Notes: generated by a model not told the origin, from the sequence alone. 64,000 nucleotides of DNA from Flavobacteriales bacterium (GCA_016699575.1 CP064979.1:124001-188000); one strand, 5' to 3'; shown: positions 24,844 through 34,541, counted from the first letter of the stretch. A program made the numbers and translations.

Positions 24844-26040
24844 GTCGGCCGCAGGTTTGGGGGTGGCCGGCTCGTAGCCCGTACGGAGGAAGTGGAACAC
24901 GAGCCACAACGTGCCGATCATGATGATGCCGCCGATAATGAACGGTGAACTCATGTGCCAGGCGTAGAGACCAGTGCTCATGACCGGTCCCACCACCCTG
25001 GCCAAGGAGCCGAAACCCATGTTCTGGCCCATCACCTCACCAAGCTCATGGGGCCTGGCTTTGCGACTGAGGATGGAGACCAGGCTTGGGCTCAAGCACG
25101 CATTGCCGATCGACAACAGGATGATGGGCACCAAACTGAAGGCCACGAACCATGTATGCGGAACGAACGGTATGGCGACCAGCCCGAGGCCTACCAATAA
25201 GCAACCGTATATCATCATCCGGCTTTCACCCAATGTCCGCTGCAGAATACCCACCATGCCCCCTTGGGCAATGGCCGAACAAACCCCCACCAATGAGAAC
25301 ATCAATCCCACGTGGTCCACATCGAGACCGTATTTCTGCTCCCAGAAAAAGGCCATGCTCACGTTCATCATGCTGAAGGCCGTGATGTACACGAAGTTGA
25401 TGAGGAAGATGTCGCGGAAGCGATCATCGCGCAGCGAGGCGAACGTGCTGGCGATGGGCTTGAAGTTGACGCGACGACCAGTGTCCTTGTTCTTCAACGA
25501 CTCCGGCAGTACGAACAGTACCCCTAGTAGGTTGAAAAGGCACAGCGCCACGGCGAAGTAGCCGAGGGTGACGAGCCCGAAGTGGCTGTACAGGTATCCG
25601 CCGATCGCAGGCCCGAACGCGAAGGCCATACCGAACGAGGCGCCCACCACAATACCGATCCGCTTCGCCCGCTGTTCCGGTGGTGTAATGTCGCTCACAT
25701 AGGCCTGTGCGGCGGCGATGTTCCCGGAGCCAATGCCCGTTAGGATGCGAGAGAGGAACAACAGGAAGAGGCTGTTCAGGTGGGCGAACACGATGTAGCT
25801 GATCGCACTGATGATGACCGACCACATGATGACCGGTCTGCGCCCGATACGATCGCTCAACGAACCCCAAATGGGCGAGCACAGGAAGACGAACGCGCTG
25901 AACACGCCAGCCGAGAGCAGCACCCATTTCTCCTCGGTGCCCAGCACGCCCGGCAAAAAGGCCACCACCGGGATGAACATCGTGAACCCGATGAGGTCCA
26001 CGAAGACGGTGAACCAGAGGATGAACAGGCGGCGGTCCAT
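24841..26040 (-). CDS. MFS transporter (DHA1, tetracycline-efflux-like)
   Basis: 399 residues from the ATG at 26040 (MDRRLFILWF). Twelve predicted membrane helices. After helix 2 the MFS motif A appears as SPIWGSLSDRIGRRPVIMWS, and helix 5 has the antiporter-type segment GASFGMAFAFGPAIGGYL. These fit drug:H+ antiporters of the TetA/DHA1 branch; substrate not predictable. The C-terminus is ATPKPAAD. It is 5 bases downstream of the epimerase stop and probably in one operon with it. Confidence 0.9.
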   Translation of the reverse strand: MDRRLFILWFTVFVDLIGFTMFIPVVAFLPGVLGTEEKWVLLSAGVFSAFVFLCSPIWGSLSDRIGRRPVIMWSVIISAISYIVFAHLNSLFLLFLSRILTGIGSGNIAAAQAYVSDITPPEQRAKRIGIVVGASFGMAFAFGPAIGGYLYSHFGLVTLGYFAVALCLFNLLGVLFVLPESLKNKDTGRRVNFKPIASTFASLRDDRFRDIFLINFVYITAFSMMNVSMAFFWEQKYGLDVDHVGLMFSLVGVCSAIAQGGMVGILQRTLGESRMMIYGCLLVGLGLVAIPFVPHTWFVAFSLVPIILLSIGNACLSPSLVSILSRKARPHELGEVMGQNMGFGSLARVVGPVMSTGLYAWHMSSPFIIGGIIMIGTLWLVFHFLRTGYEPATPKPAAD

Positions 26041-26045
26041 CTGGA

Positions 26046-27023
26046 TCAGGACCAATGTGCTTGGTACCACGGTATGGCCCTCTCCATACCCTGCTTCAGA
26101 TCGAACGGTGCCTTGAAACCGAGGACGTGTTCCGCGAGGGAAGTCTCGGCCAATGAGTCGCGTACATCGCCAGGACGCTCAGGTACATGCTCAATGGGCA
26201 CGGAGGCTATAGCCGGGTCTTGCGCAGCCAGCCCATCGCGCAATAGTGTAACGATGTCCAGCAGTTCGGTGCGCTCACCACAAGCCACATTGAAGACCTG
26301 TCCGAATGCTTCCTCCCGATCGCACTGCATGCCCGCTACCATCGCGGCCACGGCGTTGCCCACGTAGGTGAAGTCGCGGCTTTGCCTGCCGTCGCCGTGC
26401 ACTTGGGGTGCCTGGTGCTTGAGCAACCGAAGGATGAACTTGGGGATGGCGGCGGCGTAGGCCCCGTTGGGGTCCTGCCGCTCGCCGAACACATTGAAGA
26501 ACCGCAACCCGATCACAGGCAGCTTGAACATGTGCCTGTACAGCCAGGCGTACTGCTCGTCCATCAGCTTCGTAACGGCGTACGGCGATAGCGGCCTTCC
26601 CTCCTGCCCTTCTCGTTTGGGCAACTGTTTGCTGTCACCGTAAACGCTGCTGCTGCTGGCGTACACCAACTTCACGTTGCCGTTGTGGCGGCATGCTTCC
26701 AGCACGTTGAGGAACCCTCCAAGGTTGGCGGCCTCGCTGGGAAGCGGGTCATCGATGCTGCGCGGCACACTGCCGAGTGCGGCCAAGTGCAACACAGCGT
26801 CCGCACCGGCCACTGCACTGTTTACCGAAGCCGGGGCGCGCAGGTCACCTTCGATGAACGTGAAGCGGTCGGAACCTGCATGATGCTCGACATTGGCGCG
26901 ATTGCCGGTGGCCAGATTGTCGAAGCAGCGCACGGTCAGCCCGGAGGCCACAAGCGCATCGCACAAGTGGCTGCCGATGAACCCGGCACCACCTGTGACC
27001 AGCACTGTGCGTTGCTGTGCCAT
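26046..27023 (-). CDS. NAD-dependent UDP-hexose epimerase (WbpP/TviC-like)
   Basis: 325 residues from the ATG at 27023. Extended SDR: TGGAGFIGSHL at the N-terminus, HLAALGSVPRSIDDP, then the long conserved stretch with YASSSSVYGDSK and the catalytic SPYAVTK (YxxxK), FFNVFGERQDPNGAYAAAIP, and GDGRQSRDFTYV. The SVPRS and NVFGERQDPNGAYAA segments are of the WbpP/TviC class, which epimerises UDP-GlcNAc or UDP-GalNAc (or their acids) at C4 for surface polysaccharide. Substrate choice is inferred. Confidence 0.9.
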   Translation of the reverse strand: MAQQRTVLVTGGAGFIGSHLCDALVASGLTVRCFDNLATGNRANVEHHAGSDRFTFIEGDLRAPASVNSAVAGADAVLHLAALGSVPRSIDDPLPSEAANLGGFLNVLEACRHNGNVKLVYASSSSVYGDSKQLPKREGQEGRPLSPYAVTKLMDEQYAWLYRHMFKLPVIGLRFFNVFGERQDPNGAYAAAIPKFILRLLKHQAPQVHGDGRQSRDFTYVGNAVAAMVAGMQCDREEAFGQVFNVACGERTELLDIVTLLRDGLAAQDPAIASVPIEHVPERPGDVRDSLAETSLAEHVLGFKAPFDLKQGMERAIPWYQAHWS

Positions 27024-27067
27024 TCGTTCCGTTCGACGTGTGGACAGCCGGAAGGCTGCCGGCACCG

Positions 27068-28636
27068 TCACTTTGCCACTGCCACTGAGCGTTTCTCACG
27101 GATCACCGTCACGCGCACTTGGCCGGGGTAGGTCATTTCGTTCTGGATGCGGTCGGCCAGTTGCATACTGATGTCGTCAGCTTGTGCATCGGTCACCTTG
27201 TCGCTCTCCACCATCACCCGCAGCTCGCGGCCGGCCTGGATGGCGAAGGCCTTGTTCACGCCGTTGAAGCTCATGGCGAGGTCCTCCATGTCGCGTAGGC
27301 GCTTGATGTAGGCTTCCACCATCTCACGACGGGCACCCGGGCGTGCACCGCTGATCGCATCGCACACCTGCACGATGGGGCTGATGAGCGTGGTCATTTC
27401 GATCTCGTCGTGGTGGGCACCGATGGCATTGCACACGTCGGGCTTCTCGCCGTACTTCTCGGCCATGTTCATGCCCAGAATGGCGTGCGGCAGTTCGGGC
27501 TGCTCATCGGGCACCTTGCCGATGTCGTGCAGAAGGCCGGCGCGCTTGGCCACCTTGGGGTTGAGCCCCAGCTCTGCGGCCATCGTGGCGCACAGGTTGG
27601 CGGTTTCGCGGCTGTGCATCAACAGGTTCTGGCCGTAGCTGCTGCGGTACTTCATGCGCCCCACCATGCGGATCAGCTCCGGGTGCAGGCCATGGATACC
27701 CAGATCGATGCAGGTGCGCTTGCCGACCTCCACGATCTCCTCTTCCAAGTGCTTCTTGGTCTTGGCAACGATCTCCTCGATGCGCGCCGGGTGGATGCGG
27801 CCGTCAGTGACCAGTTGGTGCAGGGCGAGACGCGCCATTTCGCGGCGCACGGGGTCGAAGCAACTGAGTATGATGGCCTCCGGGGTATCATCAACGATGA
27901 TCTCCACACCGGTGGCTTCTTCCAAGGCCCGGATGTTCCGACCCTCGCGGCCGATAATGCGGCCCTTCATCTCGTCGTTCTCGATCTTGAACACGCTCAC
28001 GGCGTTCTCCACGCTGTGTTCAGTGGCCACCCGCTGGATGGTCTGGATGACGATCTTCTTGGCTTGTTGGTTGGCGGTGAGCTTGGCCTCCTCCGTGATT
28101 TCATTGATCATGGCCATGGCCTTGGTGCGCGCCTCATCCTTGAGGCTGTCCATAAGCTGCTTCTTGGCGTCCTCCGCATTGAGGCCGCTGGCCGCTTCGA
28201 GCACGGACACCTGCTTCTGGTGAAGCTTATCAAGTTCCTCTTGGCGCCGGGCAATGCCGTCGATCTGGCGCTGCGCATCAGCACGTGCGTTCTCGGCATC
28301 CTTTTCCTTGCGGGACAGGTCCTGCTGCTTGCGGGCCAGGTCGCCTTGCTGCTGTTTCAGGTTGCCGTTGGCCTGGTTGATGCGCTGCTCCTTATCGCGG
28401 ACCTCACGCTCACGTTCCCGCACTTGCTTCTCATGTTCATCCTTCAACTGAAGGAACTTCTCCTTGGCCTGCACCATCTTTTCGTTCTTGATGGCTTCTG
28501 CCTTGACCTTGGCCTCCTCAAGCATGGCGTTGCCACGCTTCTTCATCATGGCGTTGAGCAACAGATAGATGATGCCGCCCCCGAGCAACAGCCCGGCAAG
28601 CGCACCGATGAGCAAACTGACGATGTTGAATTCCAT
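27068..28636 (-). CDS. rny: Ribonuclease Y
   Basis: 522 residues, typical. N-terminal membrane anchor (about 5-27), a long coiled coil (about 30-200), a KH RNA-binding domain around IIGREGRNIRALEEATGVEI, and an HD phosphohydrolase domain with LLHDIGKVPDE near 365. It is a membrane-bound endoribonuclease that starts mRNA decay. It follows zapA by 53 bases on the same strand, the arrangement usual in Bacteroidota. Confidence 0.97.
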   Translation of the reverse strand: MEFNIVSLLIGALAGLLLGGGIIYLLLNAMMKKRGNAMLEEAKVKAEAIKNEKMVQAKEKFLQLKDEHEKQVREREREVRDKEQRINQANGNLKQQQGDLARKQQDLSRKEKDAENARADAQRQIDGIARRQEELDKLHQKQVSVLEAASGLNAEDAKKQLMDSLKDEARTKAMAMINEITEEAKLTANQQAKKIVIQTIQRVATEHSVENAVSVFKIENDEMKGRIIGREGRNIRALEEATGVEIIVDDTPEAIILSCFDPVRREMARLALHQLVTDGRIHPARIEEIVAKTKKHLEEEIVEVGKRTCIDLGIHGLHPELIRMVGRMKYRSSYGQNLLMHSRETANLCATMAAELGLNPKVAKRAGLLHDIGKVPDEQPELPHAILGMNMAEKYGEKPDVCNAIGAHHDEIEMTTLISPIVQVCDAISGARPGARREMVEAYIKRLRDMEDLAMSFNGVNKAFAIQAGRELRVMVESDKVTDAQADDISMQLADRIQNEMTYPGQVRVTVIREKRSVAVAK

Positions 28637-28689
28637 TGTTCCGCGTTGTTAAGCGGACCAAGTAGGGCCTCCTGCGGTGCAGCGAGGGA

Positions 28690-28974
28690 TCAGGACGGCG
28701 AGGCGTTGGCCAGTACACCTTCCAAGCGGGCCAATTCGGCCATTAGCGGTGCCTTCGCGCGATCGCCCACGCTGTTCAGCGCGCGGGTGGTCACTTCCAA
28801 TGCTGCCATTGCCAGCAGGTCCTGCTTGTCGGTCATAGGGTGTTCCCTTTGCAGCCTGGCAATGCTCTCGTTGATGTCCTTGACGGCCTGGCGGATGTTC
28901 GTCTCTTCATCGCGATGGATGCTGAGCGGATAGGCCCGCCCGGCGATCTCTATGCGTATGGAGAATTCTTCCAT
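28690..28974 (-). CDS. zapA: Cell division protein ZapA
   Basis: 94 residues. N-terminal IRIEIAGRAYPLSIHRDEE and the following helix DINESIARLQREHPMTDKQDLLAMAAL are typical of ZapA, which bundles FtsZ filaments. Located 13 bases after the coiled-coil gene and before rny. Confidence 0.9.
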   Translation of the reverse strand: MEEFSIRIEIAGRAYPLSIHRDEETNIRQAVKDINESIARLQREHPMTDKQDLLAMAALEVTTRALNSVGDRAKAPLMAELARLEGVLANASPS

Positions 28975-28987
28975 CCCGGAGGTTCAG

Positions 28988-29275
28988 CTACTTATCGCCG
29001 ATCATGGCGAGGCAGCGATCGATCTCGCTCACCAGTTCATCGATCCTTTCCTTCGCTTGCGGTTGCAGGCTCTTGAAGCGTGCCTGCTCCGTTCGGAGGA
29101 CCTCGTTCTCCTGCTCCAGTTCCTGAACGCGCTTGCTGAGCACCTCGTTGGTGCGCCGCTGTGTACCCAACTCCTCATCGGTATCAGCCTGGCGCTTCCG
29201 CACAGCTTCGAACTCCTTCACCAAGGTGGCCACACGGGTGGTAGCATGTTGCAGGCGCTCAAGGGCTTCGTTCAT
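28988..29275 (-). CDS. Small coiled-coil protein upstream of zapA (ZapB-like in form)
   Basis: 95 residues from the ATG at 29275. Almost entirely heptad coiled coil (ALERLQHATTRVATLVKEFE, later LSKRVQELEQENEVLRTEQ), ending KERIDELVSEIDRCLAMIGD. Size, shape and its place directly upstream of zapA suggest a division partner like ZapB, but sequence homology cannot be judged here. A TATGTTTG promoter motif lies 33 bases upstream and would serve the whole coiled coil-zapA-rny set. Confidence 0.8.
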   Translation of the reverse strand: MNEALERLQHATTRVATLVKEFEAVRKRQADTDEELGTQRRTNEVLSKRVQELEQENEVLRTEQARFKSLQPQAKERIDELVSEIDRCLAMIGDK

Positions 29276-29308
29276 CGTCCGGATCAATTGAATGACATGG
29301 TCCGAGGG

Positions 29309-29316
29309 CAAACATA
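29309..29316 (-). promoter_or_regulatory. -7 element (TATGTTTG) of the zapA-rny operon
   Basis: Minus-strand exact match to TAnnTTTG, 33 bases before the coiled-coil gene, in the divergent gap to the M23 peptidase gene. Confidence 0.55.
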
Positions 29317-29433
29317 ACCATCCATGCCCCGGTGGCTCAGGCAATTGTCGGTGCCGACTTTCCACCATGGTCTGTTGACCGGACCTTTCATGCTTGCCGC
29401 ACTGGTCCCAACTCGCCAGGTAGCTTGGCATCC

Positions 29434-31164
29434 GTGAAGTTCATCTCCCAAAGGACACTGTCAGTAAGGAACAATTTACTGGCATTCAGTATTTTCATCT
29501 CAAGTGTTGGCACCTCGCAATCCATCCAAAAGATGGTCCCACCTCTCGACATTCCCATGTTGCTCTCGGGCAACTTCATGGAACTGCGGAGCGACCACTT
29601 CCATAGTGGGTTGGACATTAAGACGAACGGAGTGGAGGGGCTGCCTGTGAGGGCGGTGAAGGATGGCTATGTGGCACGCATCAAGGTGAGCCCCTGGGGT
29701 TACGGTAAGGCCATCTACCTACAACACCCTGATGGGACCACCACGGTCTATGGTCATCTTCAACGCTATGCCGGTGCCATTGCGGACCATGTGCTGGAGG
29801 CGCAGTACGCAGCCCACGACTTCTCCATCGACAACTACCCCGACGCGGGCAAACTACCGGTGAAGCAGGGCGACGTGATCGCGTACAGCGGCAACTCGGG
29901 TGGCAGCAGTGGCCCGCATCTCCACTTCGAGGTGCGCAATGGCGCCCAGCACGCGTTGGACCCCGAGGCAAATGGCATCGACCTGGTGGACAACTTGGCG
30001 CCAGAACTGCGCGGCTTGCGTGTTTACCCGTTGGACGGGAATTCTGCAGCCATGCCCTACCCGGCAGGTGCCAAAGGGTTCCCGTTAGTGAAAGGCAGCG
30101 GCGGTTACCGTTTGAAGCAGGACACCGTGGACGCCTTCGGGACGATCGCATTCGCGCTGAACGTGGTGGACAAGTACAATGGCACCCCGAACGATTGCGG
30201 CCCGCGCAAACTCGAGCTCTTCGTGGGCGAAAAGCCCTACATCACCGTGCTTCTGGACCACATCGACTTCGGATCGAACCGTTTCTGCAACGCGCACACG
30301 GACTACGAATTGTTCAAGGAGAACGACCTGCAGTACCAGCGGCTCTTCAAACTGCCCACCAATAAGCTGAACATCTACGGAAAGGAGCCTGAACAAGGAC
30401 GACTGACCGTGGAGCCGGGCGCCTTCCATCCTGTCCGAATTCTGGCCACTGACGCCAACGGTAACACCTCGCAGTTGTCCTTCACAGTGCGTGGTGTAGA
30501 AGCCGAAAAGGCGGTCGCCTGGCTGCCCAAGGACGGTTCGGGCACGCTGATGAAAGCTGGAATGGAAAGCAGGTTCGATGGCCCGGGTATCCGTGTGATC
30601 CTGCCACCGGACGCACTCTACGAGGACATCCTCTTCCTCCATGCGGCCAAGCCAAAACCCCAACGCGCGTTCAGTCCGCTGCATGCCGTGCACTCTTACA
30701 CAACGCCCCTGCACGTGAGCGCGACGATCAGTTTGAAGGCCGATAGTGTGCCTGCATCGTTAACGGCCAAGGCGCTGATCATGCGCAGCGGGCCGAAAGG
30801 CAAAAGCAGCGCGCACGGCGGCACATGGGAGAAAGGCTGGGTGCGTACCACGGTGAAGTCCTTCGGTGATTATTACGTTGCCATCGATACGGTGCCGCCC
30901 ACCATTACACCCATCGGGTTGCGGAGCAGCATGGTAGGACGTGCAGGGTTCGCCCTTCGTGTCAGCGACAACCTCAGCGGTTTGGAGAAGTGGCACGGCA
31001 CGCTCAACGGCGAGTGGATCCTGCTGGAGTTCGACCCCAAGGCAAAAAGCCTGAGCCATCAGTTCGACAAGTACACGAACAAAACGGGCCGCCAAACACT
31101 GAAGGTGGACGTGCAGGACGAGCGTGGCAACCTGCGCAGCTTCAGTTACACCTTCACGCGATGA
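29434..31164 (+). CDS. M23-family cell-wall metallopeptidase
   Basis: 576 residues from a GTG at 29434, chosen because a hydrophobic signal-like segment follows (NNLLAFSIFISSVG); the frame is open back to 29332. The LytM domain is N-terminal: zinc ligands H57 and D61 in HSGLDIKT, and HLH with H162 and H164 in GPHLHFEVR. It then continues for about 380 residues of beta-rich domains ending FSYTFTR. It probably cuts peptidoglycan cross-links in the periplasm. Divergent from the zapA operon, which suggests a cell-division link. Confidence 0.92.
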   Translation: MKFISQRTLSVRNNLLAFSIFISSVGTSQSIQKMVPPLDIPMLLSGNFMELRSDHFHSGLDIKTNGVEGLPVRAVKDGYVARIKVSPWGYGKAIYLQHPDGTTTVYGHLQRYAGAIADHVLEAQYAAHDFSIDNYPDAGKLPVKQGDVIAYSGNSGGSSGPHLHFEVRNGAQHALDPEANGIDLVDNLAPELRGLRVYPLDGNSAAMPYPAGAKGFPLVKGSGGYRLKQDTVDAFGTIAFALNVVDKYNGTPNDCGPRKLELFVGEKPYITVLLDHIDFGSNRFCNAHTDYELFKENDLQYQRLFKLPTNKLNIYGKEPEQGRLTVEPGAFHPVRILATDANGNTSQLSFTVRGVEAEKAVAWLPKDGSGTLMKAGMESRFDGPGIRVILPPDALYEDILFLHAAKPKPQRAFSPLHAVHSYTTPLHVSATISLKADSVPASLTAKALIMRSGPKGKSSAHGGTWEKGWVRTTVKSFGDYYVAIDTVPPTITPIGLRSSMVGRAGFALRVSDNLSGLEKWHGTLNGEWILLEFDPKAKSLSHQFDKYTNKTGRQTLKVDVQDERGNLRSFSYTFTR

Positions 31165-31919
31165 AGGCTTGGCCTTGGGTATTGGTGCTGGTCGCGTGCA
31201 GTAGCGCGCCACGACGGGCCCCGCAAGGCACCATCGTGGTAGGCCATGGTGGAAGCGGACCAGGGGCGCCCTACCCGATGAACACCAGGGATGCCGTGGA
31301 TGCGGCAATGAAGGCAGGCGCGAACGGCGTGGAACTCGATGTGCAGCTTTCGGCTGATGGCATCCTGGTCTGCTACCACGACGAGCGGCTGGAAACGCTC
31401 ACCAGTTGCAATGGTCTTGTGAACGGTCAGCATTGGATCCCCACCTTGGAGCGGTGCACCTATCGTATGGCGGACGGGCCTTTCTCGCTGATGGCGTTGG
31501 AGACCGTAACCAACAACATGGACAGCACGGCCACCGTCATCCTCGACTGCAAGCTCTTCTCGGCAGGAAAGGACTGGTCCGGGTACTTGGATGATTTCGC
31601 GGGATCGCTGTTCGACCACGTTGCCAAACTCGATGTGCCAAAAAGCGTGATCATCGAATGCCAGGTGGCTGAGTTCCTTGACCGCTTCCCGGGTGATGGT
31701 CCGTTCAGCACGTTCTACTACGCGAAGGACTTCGACGATGGACTTGCAACAGCCACCGCGCGCAACTATGACGGCATCACGATATCGGCCGACCTGATTT
31801 CCGCGGAAGAGGTTGCCCAAGCACAGGCGCAGGGGTTGCGCATAGCCGTGTTCGGTATCGACAAGGCTTCGGACGCCGTGCACTTGGGTGCCGATATTCT
31901 GGAGGTCGACCGTCCCTAG
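31161..31919 (+). CDS. Glycerophosphodiester phosphodiesterase family lipoprotein
   Basis: 252 residues from the ATG at 31161, overlapping the peptidase stop (ATGA). Signal with probable lipobox LVAC (MKAWPWVLVLVAC). GDPD TIM-barrel motifs: VVGHGGSG near 27 in place of the usual HRG, NGVELDVQLSADGILVCYHDE near 55-75, and ITISADLIS and LRIAVFGIDK towards the end. These enzymes hydrolyse glycerophosphodiesters to glycerol-3-phosphate. The HRG arginine is replaced by G in HGG, which may alter activity. It converges on the DUF1501 gene, sharing CTAG. Confidence 0.85.
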   Translation: MKAWPWVLVLVACSSAPRRAPQGTIVVGHGGSGPGAPYPMNTRDAVDAAMKAGANGVELDVQLSADGILVCYHDERLETLTSCNGLVNGQHWIPTLERCTYRMADGPFSLMALETVTNNMDSTATVILDCKLFSAGKDWSGYLDDFAGSLFDHVAKLDVPKSVIIECQVAEFLDRFPGDGPFSTFYYAKDFDDGLATATARNYDGITISADLISAEEVAQAQAQGLRIAVFGIDKASDAVHLGADILEVDRP

Positions 31920-33109
31920 CCGGAGATCAGACCTTCCAATGGTCGGGCTCCTGGCACCAACGCCAAGGCATCAGCGGTCAGCCACTCCTGCAACACGGCC
32001 GCATAAACGCTGCGGAAATCAACACTGAACTTCATATCGCCGTTGGCGTCCAGATCAGTGAGCGATGGCAACGGATTGAAGATGCCCGGCTTCTTCAGAC
32101 CACCACCGATGAGGAAGACCGGACCCGCCGTCCCGTGGTCCGTTCCGTTGCTTGCGTTCTGCTTCACGCGCCTGCCGAACTCGCTGAAGACCATCACCAA
32201 CGTGTTCTCCAATTGCCCTCCTGCTTTCAATTGCTGCACAAAGGCATGCAGGTTGTCGCCCAAGCTGCGGAGCAAGCGCTCGTGGCGTTGCAGTTGGTTG
32301 GTATGCGTGTCGTACCCGCCGGTGGTGACGTAGTATGCGGTGGTTTCCAAGCCGCTGTTGATGAAGTGCGCTACTGTCCTCAACTGCTTACCGAGATCGT
32401 CCTTCAAGAAAGCACCCGGAGCAGGCGCTGGCTTCAACTGCTCCTTCACATAGGCCGCGCTTTGGTAGGTCTCGGCCATGGTCTGGTACAGGTAGGACAC
32501 GGTCGCATGTTCGTGTCCTTCGCCCTGCGACAATGCGGCGAAGTAGGGCTCGCGGGTGCTGCGGTAAAGCCGCTGTGCATCCGTGAGGGTGAGCGCTTTA
32601 ATACGCTCGCCCCTACCGGCAAGCGATAGGGTTGAACCCACTTCGATAACGTCATGCGGCGCCGTTCCGCGCAGATCAAGGTAGCGCCCGAGCCATCCTG
32701 TGCTCCAGTGCTCACTGCTCGCACTTGCGCTATGCCAGATGTCCAACGAGCGGAAGTGGCTGCGATCCGGTCCGGGATAGCCAACGCCGTGAACCACGCA
32801 GAGCAGACCTTCATCGTGCAGGCGCTTCAAACCAAGAGCGCCAGGATTGAGGGCGAACTCATCGGTGATCGCGTGCAAACGGTCTTGGGCCAGGGCCAAG
32901 CGTTGCCGGTTGGCGTGGTAACCGTCGTTGCGCCAAGGCACCACTGTATTTAGGCCGTCGTTGCCGCCGCTCAGTTGGACCACCACCAATTTGCGGTGGG
33001 CCGTGCTGCCCAGAGGCGCCATGGCCTTCAGAAAAGAAGGTAGCAACCAAGCGGTGCTCACCAGCCCGGTCTGCTTCAGGAATTGGCGGCGGGAATTGCA
33101 GTAAGCCAT
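31916..33109 (-). CDS. DUF1501 secreted protein (Tat-type signal)
   Basis: 397 residues. The N-terminus NSRRQFLKQTGLVSTAWLLP is a twin-arginine export signal. Then VVVQLSGGNDGLNTVVPW, HSDIW-like FRSLDIWHSA, and VFSEFGRRVKQNASNGTDHG, which mark DUF1501 proteins of the alkaline-phosphatase/sulfatase-like superfamily. Function unknown. It lies 3 bases downstream of the DUF1800 gene; this pair is a recurring two-gene unit across bacteria. Confidence 0.93.
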   Translation of the reverse strand: MAYCNSRRQFLKQTGLVSTAWLLPSFLKAMAPLGSTAHRKLVVVQLSGGNDGLNTVVPWRNDGYHANRQRLALAQDRLHAITDEFALNPGALGLKRLHDEGLLCVVHGVGYPGPDRSHFRSLDIWHSASASSEHWSTGWLGRYLDLRGTAPHDVIEVGSTLSLAGRGERIKALTLTDAQRLYRSTREPYFAALSQGEGHEHATVSYLYQTMAETYQSAAYVKEQLKPAPAPGAFLKDDLGKQLRTVAHFINSGLETTAYYVTTGGYDTHTNQLQRHERLLRSLGDNLHAFVQQLKAGGQLENTLVMVFSEFGRRVKQNASNGTDHGTAGPVFLIGGGLKKPGIFNPLPSLTDLDANGDMKFSVDFRSVYAAVLQEWLTADALALVPGARPLEGLISG

Positions 33110-33112
33110 CGG

Positions 33113-34519
33113 TCAGCAGAGTTGGTATTCTGGACTGGAAACCACTTGGAGCACTCGTTGGAGCAGATCCGCATTCGACGGGATTGAGATGATGCCCAGC
33201 AGGGTGTGCGAAGGCGGCACGCACAATAGCAAGGCGCACAACTCCTCGTTGCTGACATTGCGCGGCAGTTCCGCCAGCAACGCATCCCGGTTGTTGGTCA
33301 CCTGCAGCAACCGGCCCTTCGCATCGCGGCCGGGTTGGTCACCTTGAGCATCCATCATCATTTGGTCAAGGCCCTCGGGGTCGTTGCCGTTGGGCTCCCA
33401 GTCCAGTTCACCGTTGTTCACCAAGATGCTCGGCAGGCGCAACCGGAGGAGCGTACTGTTGCTATCGATCCATGCCACCCCTTCGGCCCAACCCGCTACA
33501 CTCGGCGGATGGAACAGGACCTGCCCCAATGCGCGTTGCAGCGTGATGCGATGATCCACGGAACCATAGCCCAGCCCGAACAAATGCTCCAATCCGGCCA
33601 ACAGCTCCACCGGGTTCTTCACCCTTGCGCCACGTTGGCGCGCCTGCTGGAAATGCTCACTGAGGAAAACGAAACGCATGAGGTGACCGATGTCCAAACC
33701 GCTGCCCCGGAAACGCCGGGCCATCTCCGCAACGAAAGCCGCATCCTCCTTCGGTGAAACGAACCATTTGTAGATCTTCCCGCAGATGAACGTGGCCGTG
33801 CGTTCGTCCTCCAGCAGGAACCCCAGGATGTCTTCGCCTCCCCAGTTACCGGTGCGGCCGCGGAAGGTCTTCGGCCCGTCATCGTGCTGATCCGCGTTCA
33901 GCTTGAATTCGCCGGTCACCAACTCGAACGACCAACCGGTAAAGGCCCGGGCCGCCTCCTTGATGTCCTGTTCGGTGTAGTGCCCACGGCCCAGCGTGAA
34001 GAGTTCCATCACCTCTCGGGCGAAATTCTCATTGGGTGCCCCTTTGCGGTTCTGCTGGTTGTCCAGGAACTCGAGCATGGCCGCGCTCTTGCTCACGGCC
34101 ATCAGCAGATCACCGAAGCGCCCCAAGGCATGCTCTCGGATCGCGTTGTTGAGCAGTTGTGCGCTCCTGCCCCACTTGCTGCGGCATGCGAAGTGGCCAT
34201 GCCAGAACAGGGTCATCTTCTCGCGGAACACATCATGGGTGCCTGCCAAACGCTTGCACCATGCCTCGTTGAGCCGGGCCATGCCCTGGCGCTGCGCCCG
34301 GCGGAAGGCGCGCTGCTCCTTCTCCGTCATGGCGCGGTACTGCTTCAGGGTGGCAGTTGGCACCTCCGTCACCAATGGCTGGGCCTTGTCCCGTGGGAAC
34401 AAACGGTCCACGCACTCGGCATAGGGGACACCCATCAAGGCCTCCAATTGCACCGGGCGAAGCCCAAAACCTGCCCTACCGTACAGGTGGTTTACGAGTT
34501 CCCGTTGATCCTTGTCCAT
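33113..34519 (-). CDS. DUF1800 domain protein
   Basis: 468 residues from the ATG at 34519 (MDKDQRELVNHLYGRAGFG); the open frame extends upstream without a good start. DUF1800 motifs: HLYGRAGFGLRP, MTLFWHGHFACR, NENFAREVMELFTLGRG, REAARAFTGW-like KEAARAFTGWSF, and FHPPSVAGWAEGVAWIDS. It carries no clear signal peptide, unlike its DUF1501 partner. Function unknown; the pair is probably exported or membrane-associated together. A CATCTTTG motif lies 14 bases upstream. Confidence 0.93.
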   Translation of the reverse strand: MDKDQRELVNHLYGRAGFGLRPVQLEALMGVPYAECVDRLFPRDKAQPLVTEVPTATLKQYRAMTEKEQRAFRRAQRQGMARLNEAWCKRLAGTHDVFREKMTLFWHGHFACRSKWGRSAQLLNNAIREHALGRFGDLLMAVSKSAAMLEFLDNQQNRKGAPNENFAREVMELFTLGRGHYTEQDIKEAARAFTGWSFELVTGEFKLNADQHDDGPKTFRGRTGNWGGEDILGFLLEDERTATFICGKIYKWFVSPKEDAAFVAEMARRFRGSGLDIGHLMRFVFLSEHFQQARQRGARVKNPVELLAGLEHLFGLGYGSVDHRITLQRALGQVLFHPPSVAGWAEGVAWIDSNSTLLRLRLPSILVNNGELDWEPNGNDPEGLDQMMMDAQGDQPGRDAKGRLLQVTNNRDALLAELPRNVSNEELCALLLCVPPSHTLLGIISIPSNADLLQRVLQVVSSPEYQLC

Positions 34520-34533
34520 GTTCCTGCGCCGAC

Positions 34534-34541
34534 CAAAGATG
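34534..34541 (-). promoter_or_regulatory. -7-like element (CATCTTTG) of the DUF1800-DUF1501 operon
   Basis: Minus-strand CATCTTTG, 14 bases before the DUF1800 ATG. The same sequence is used before the beta-barrel gene at 13419. Confidence 0.5.

Noticed and set aside
27410..28933. Open frame of 507 codons on the plus strand
   Set aside because: Antisense to rny and zapA; the L- and H-rich translation is the mirror of RNase Y codons.
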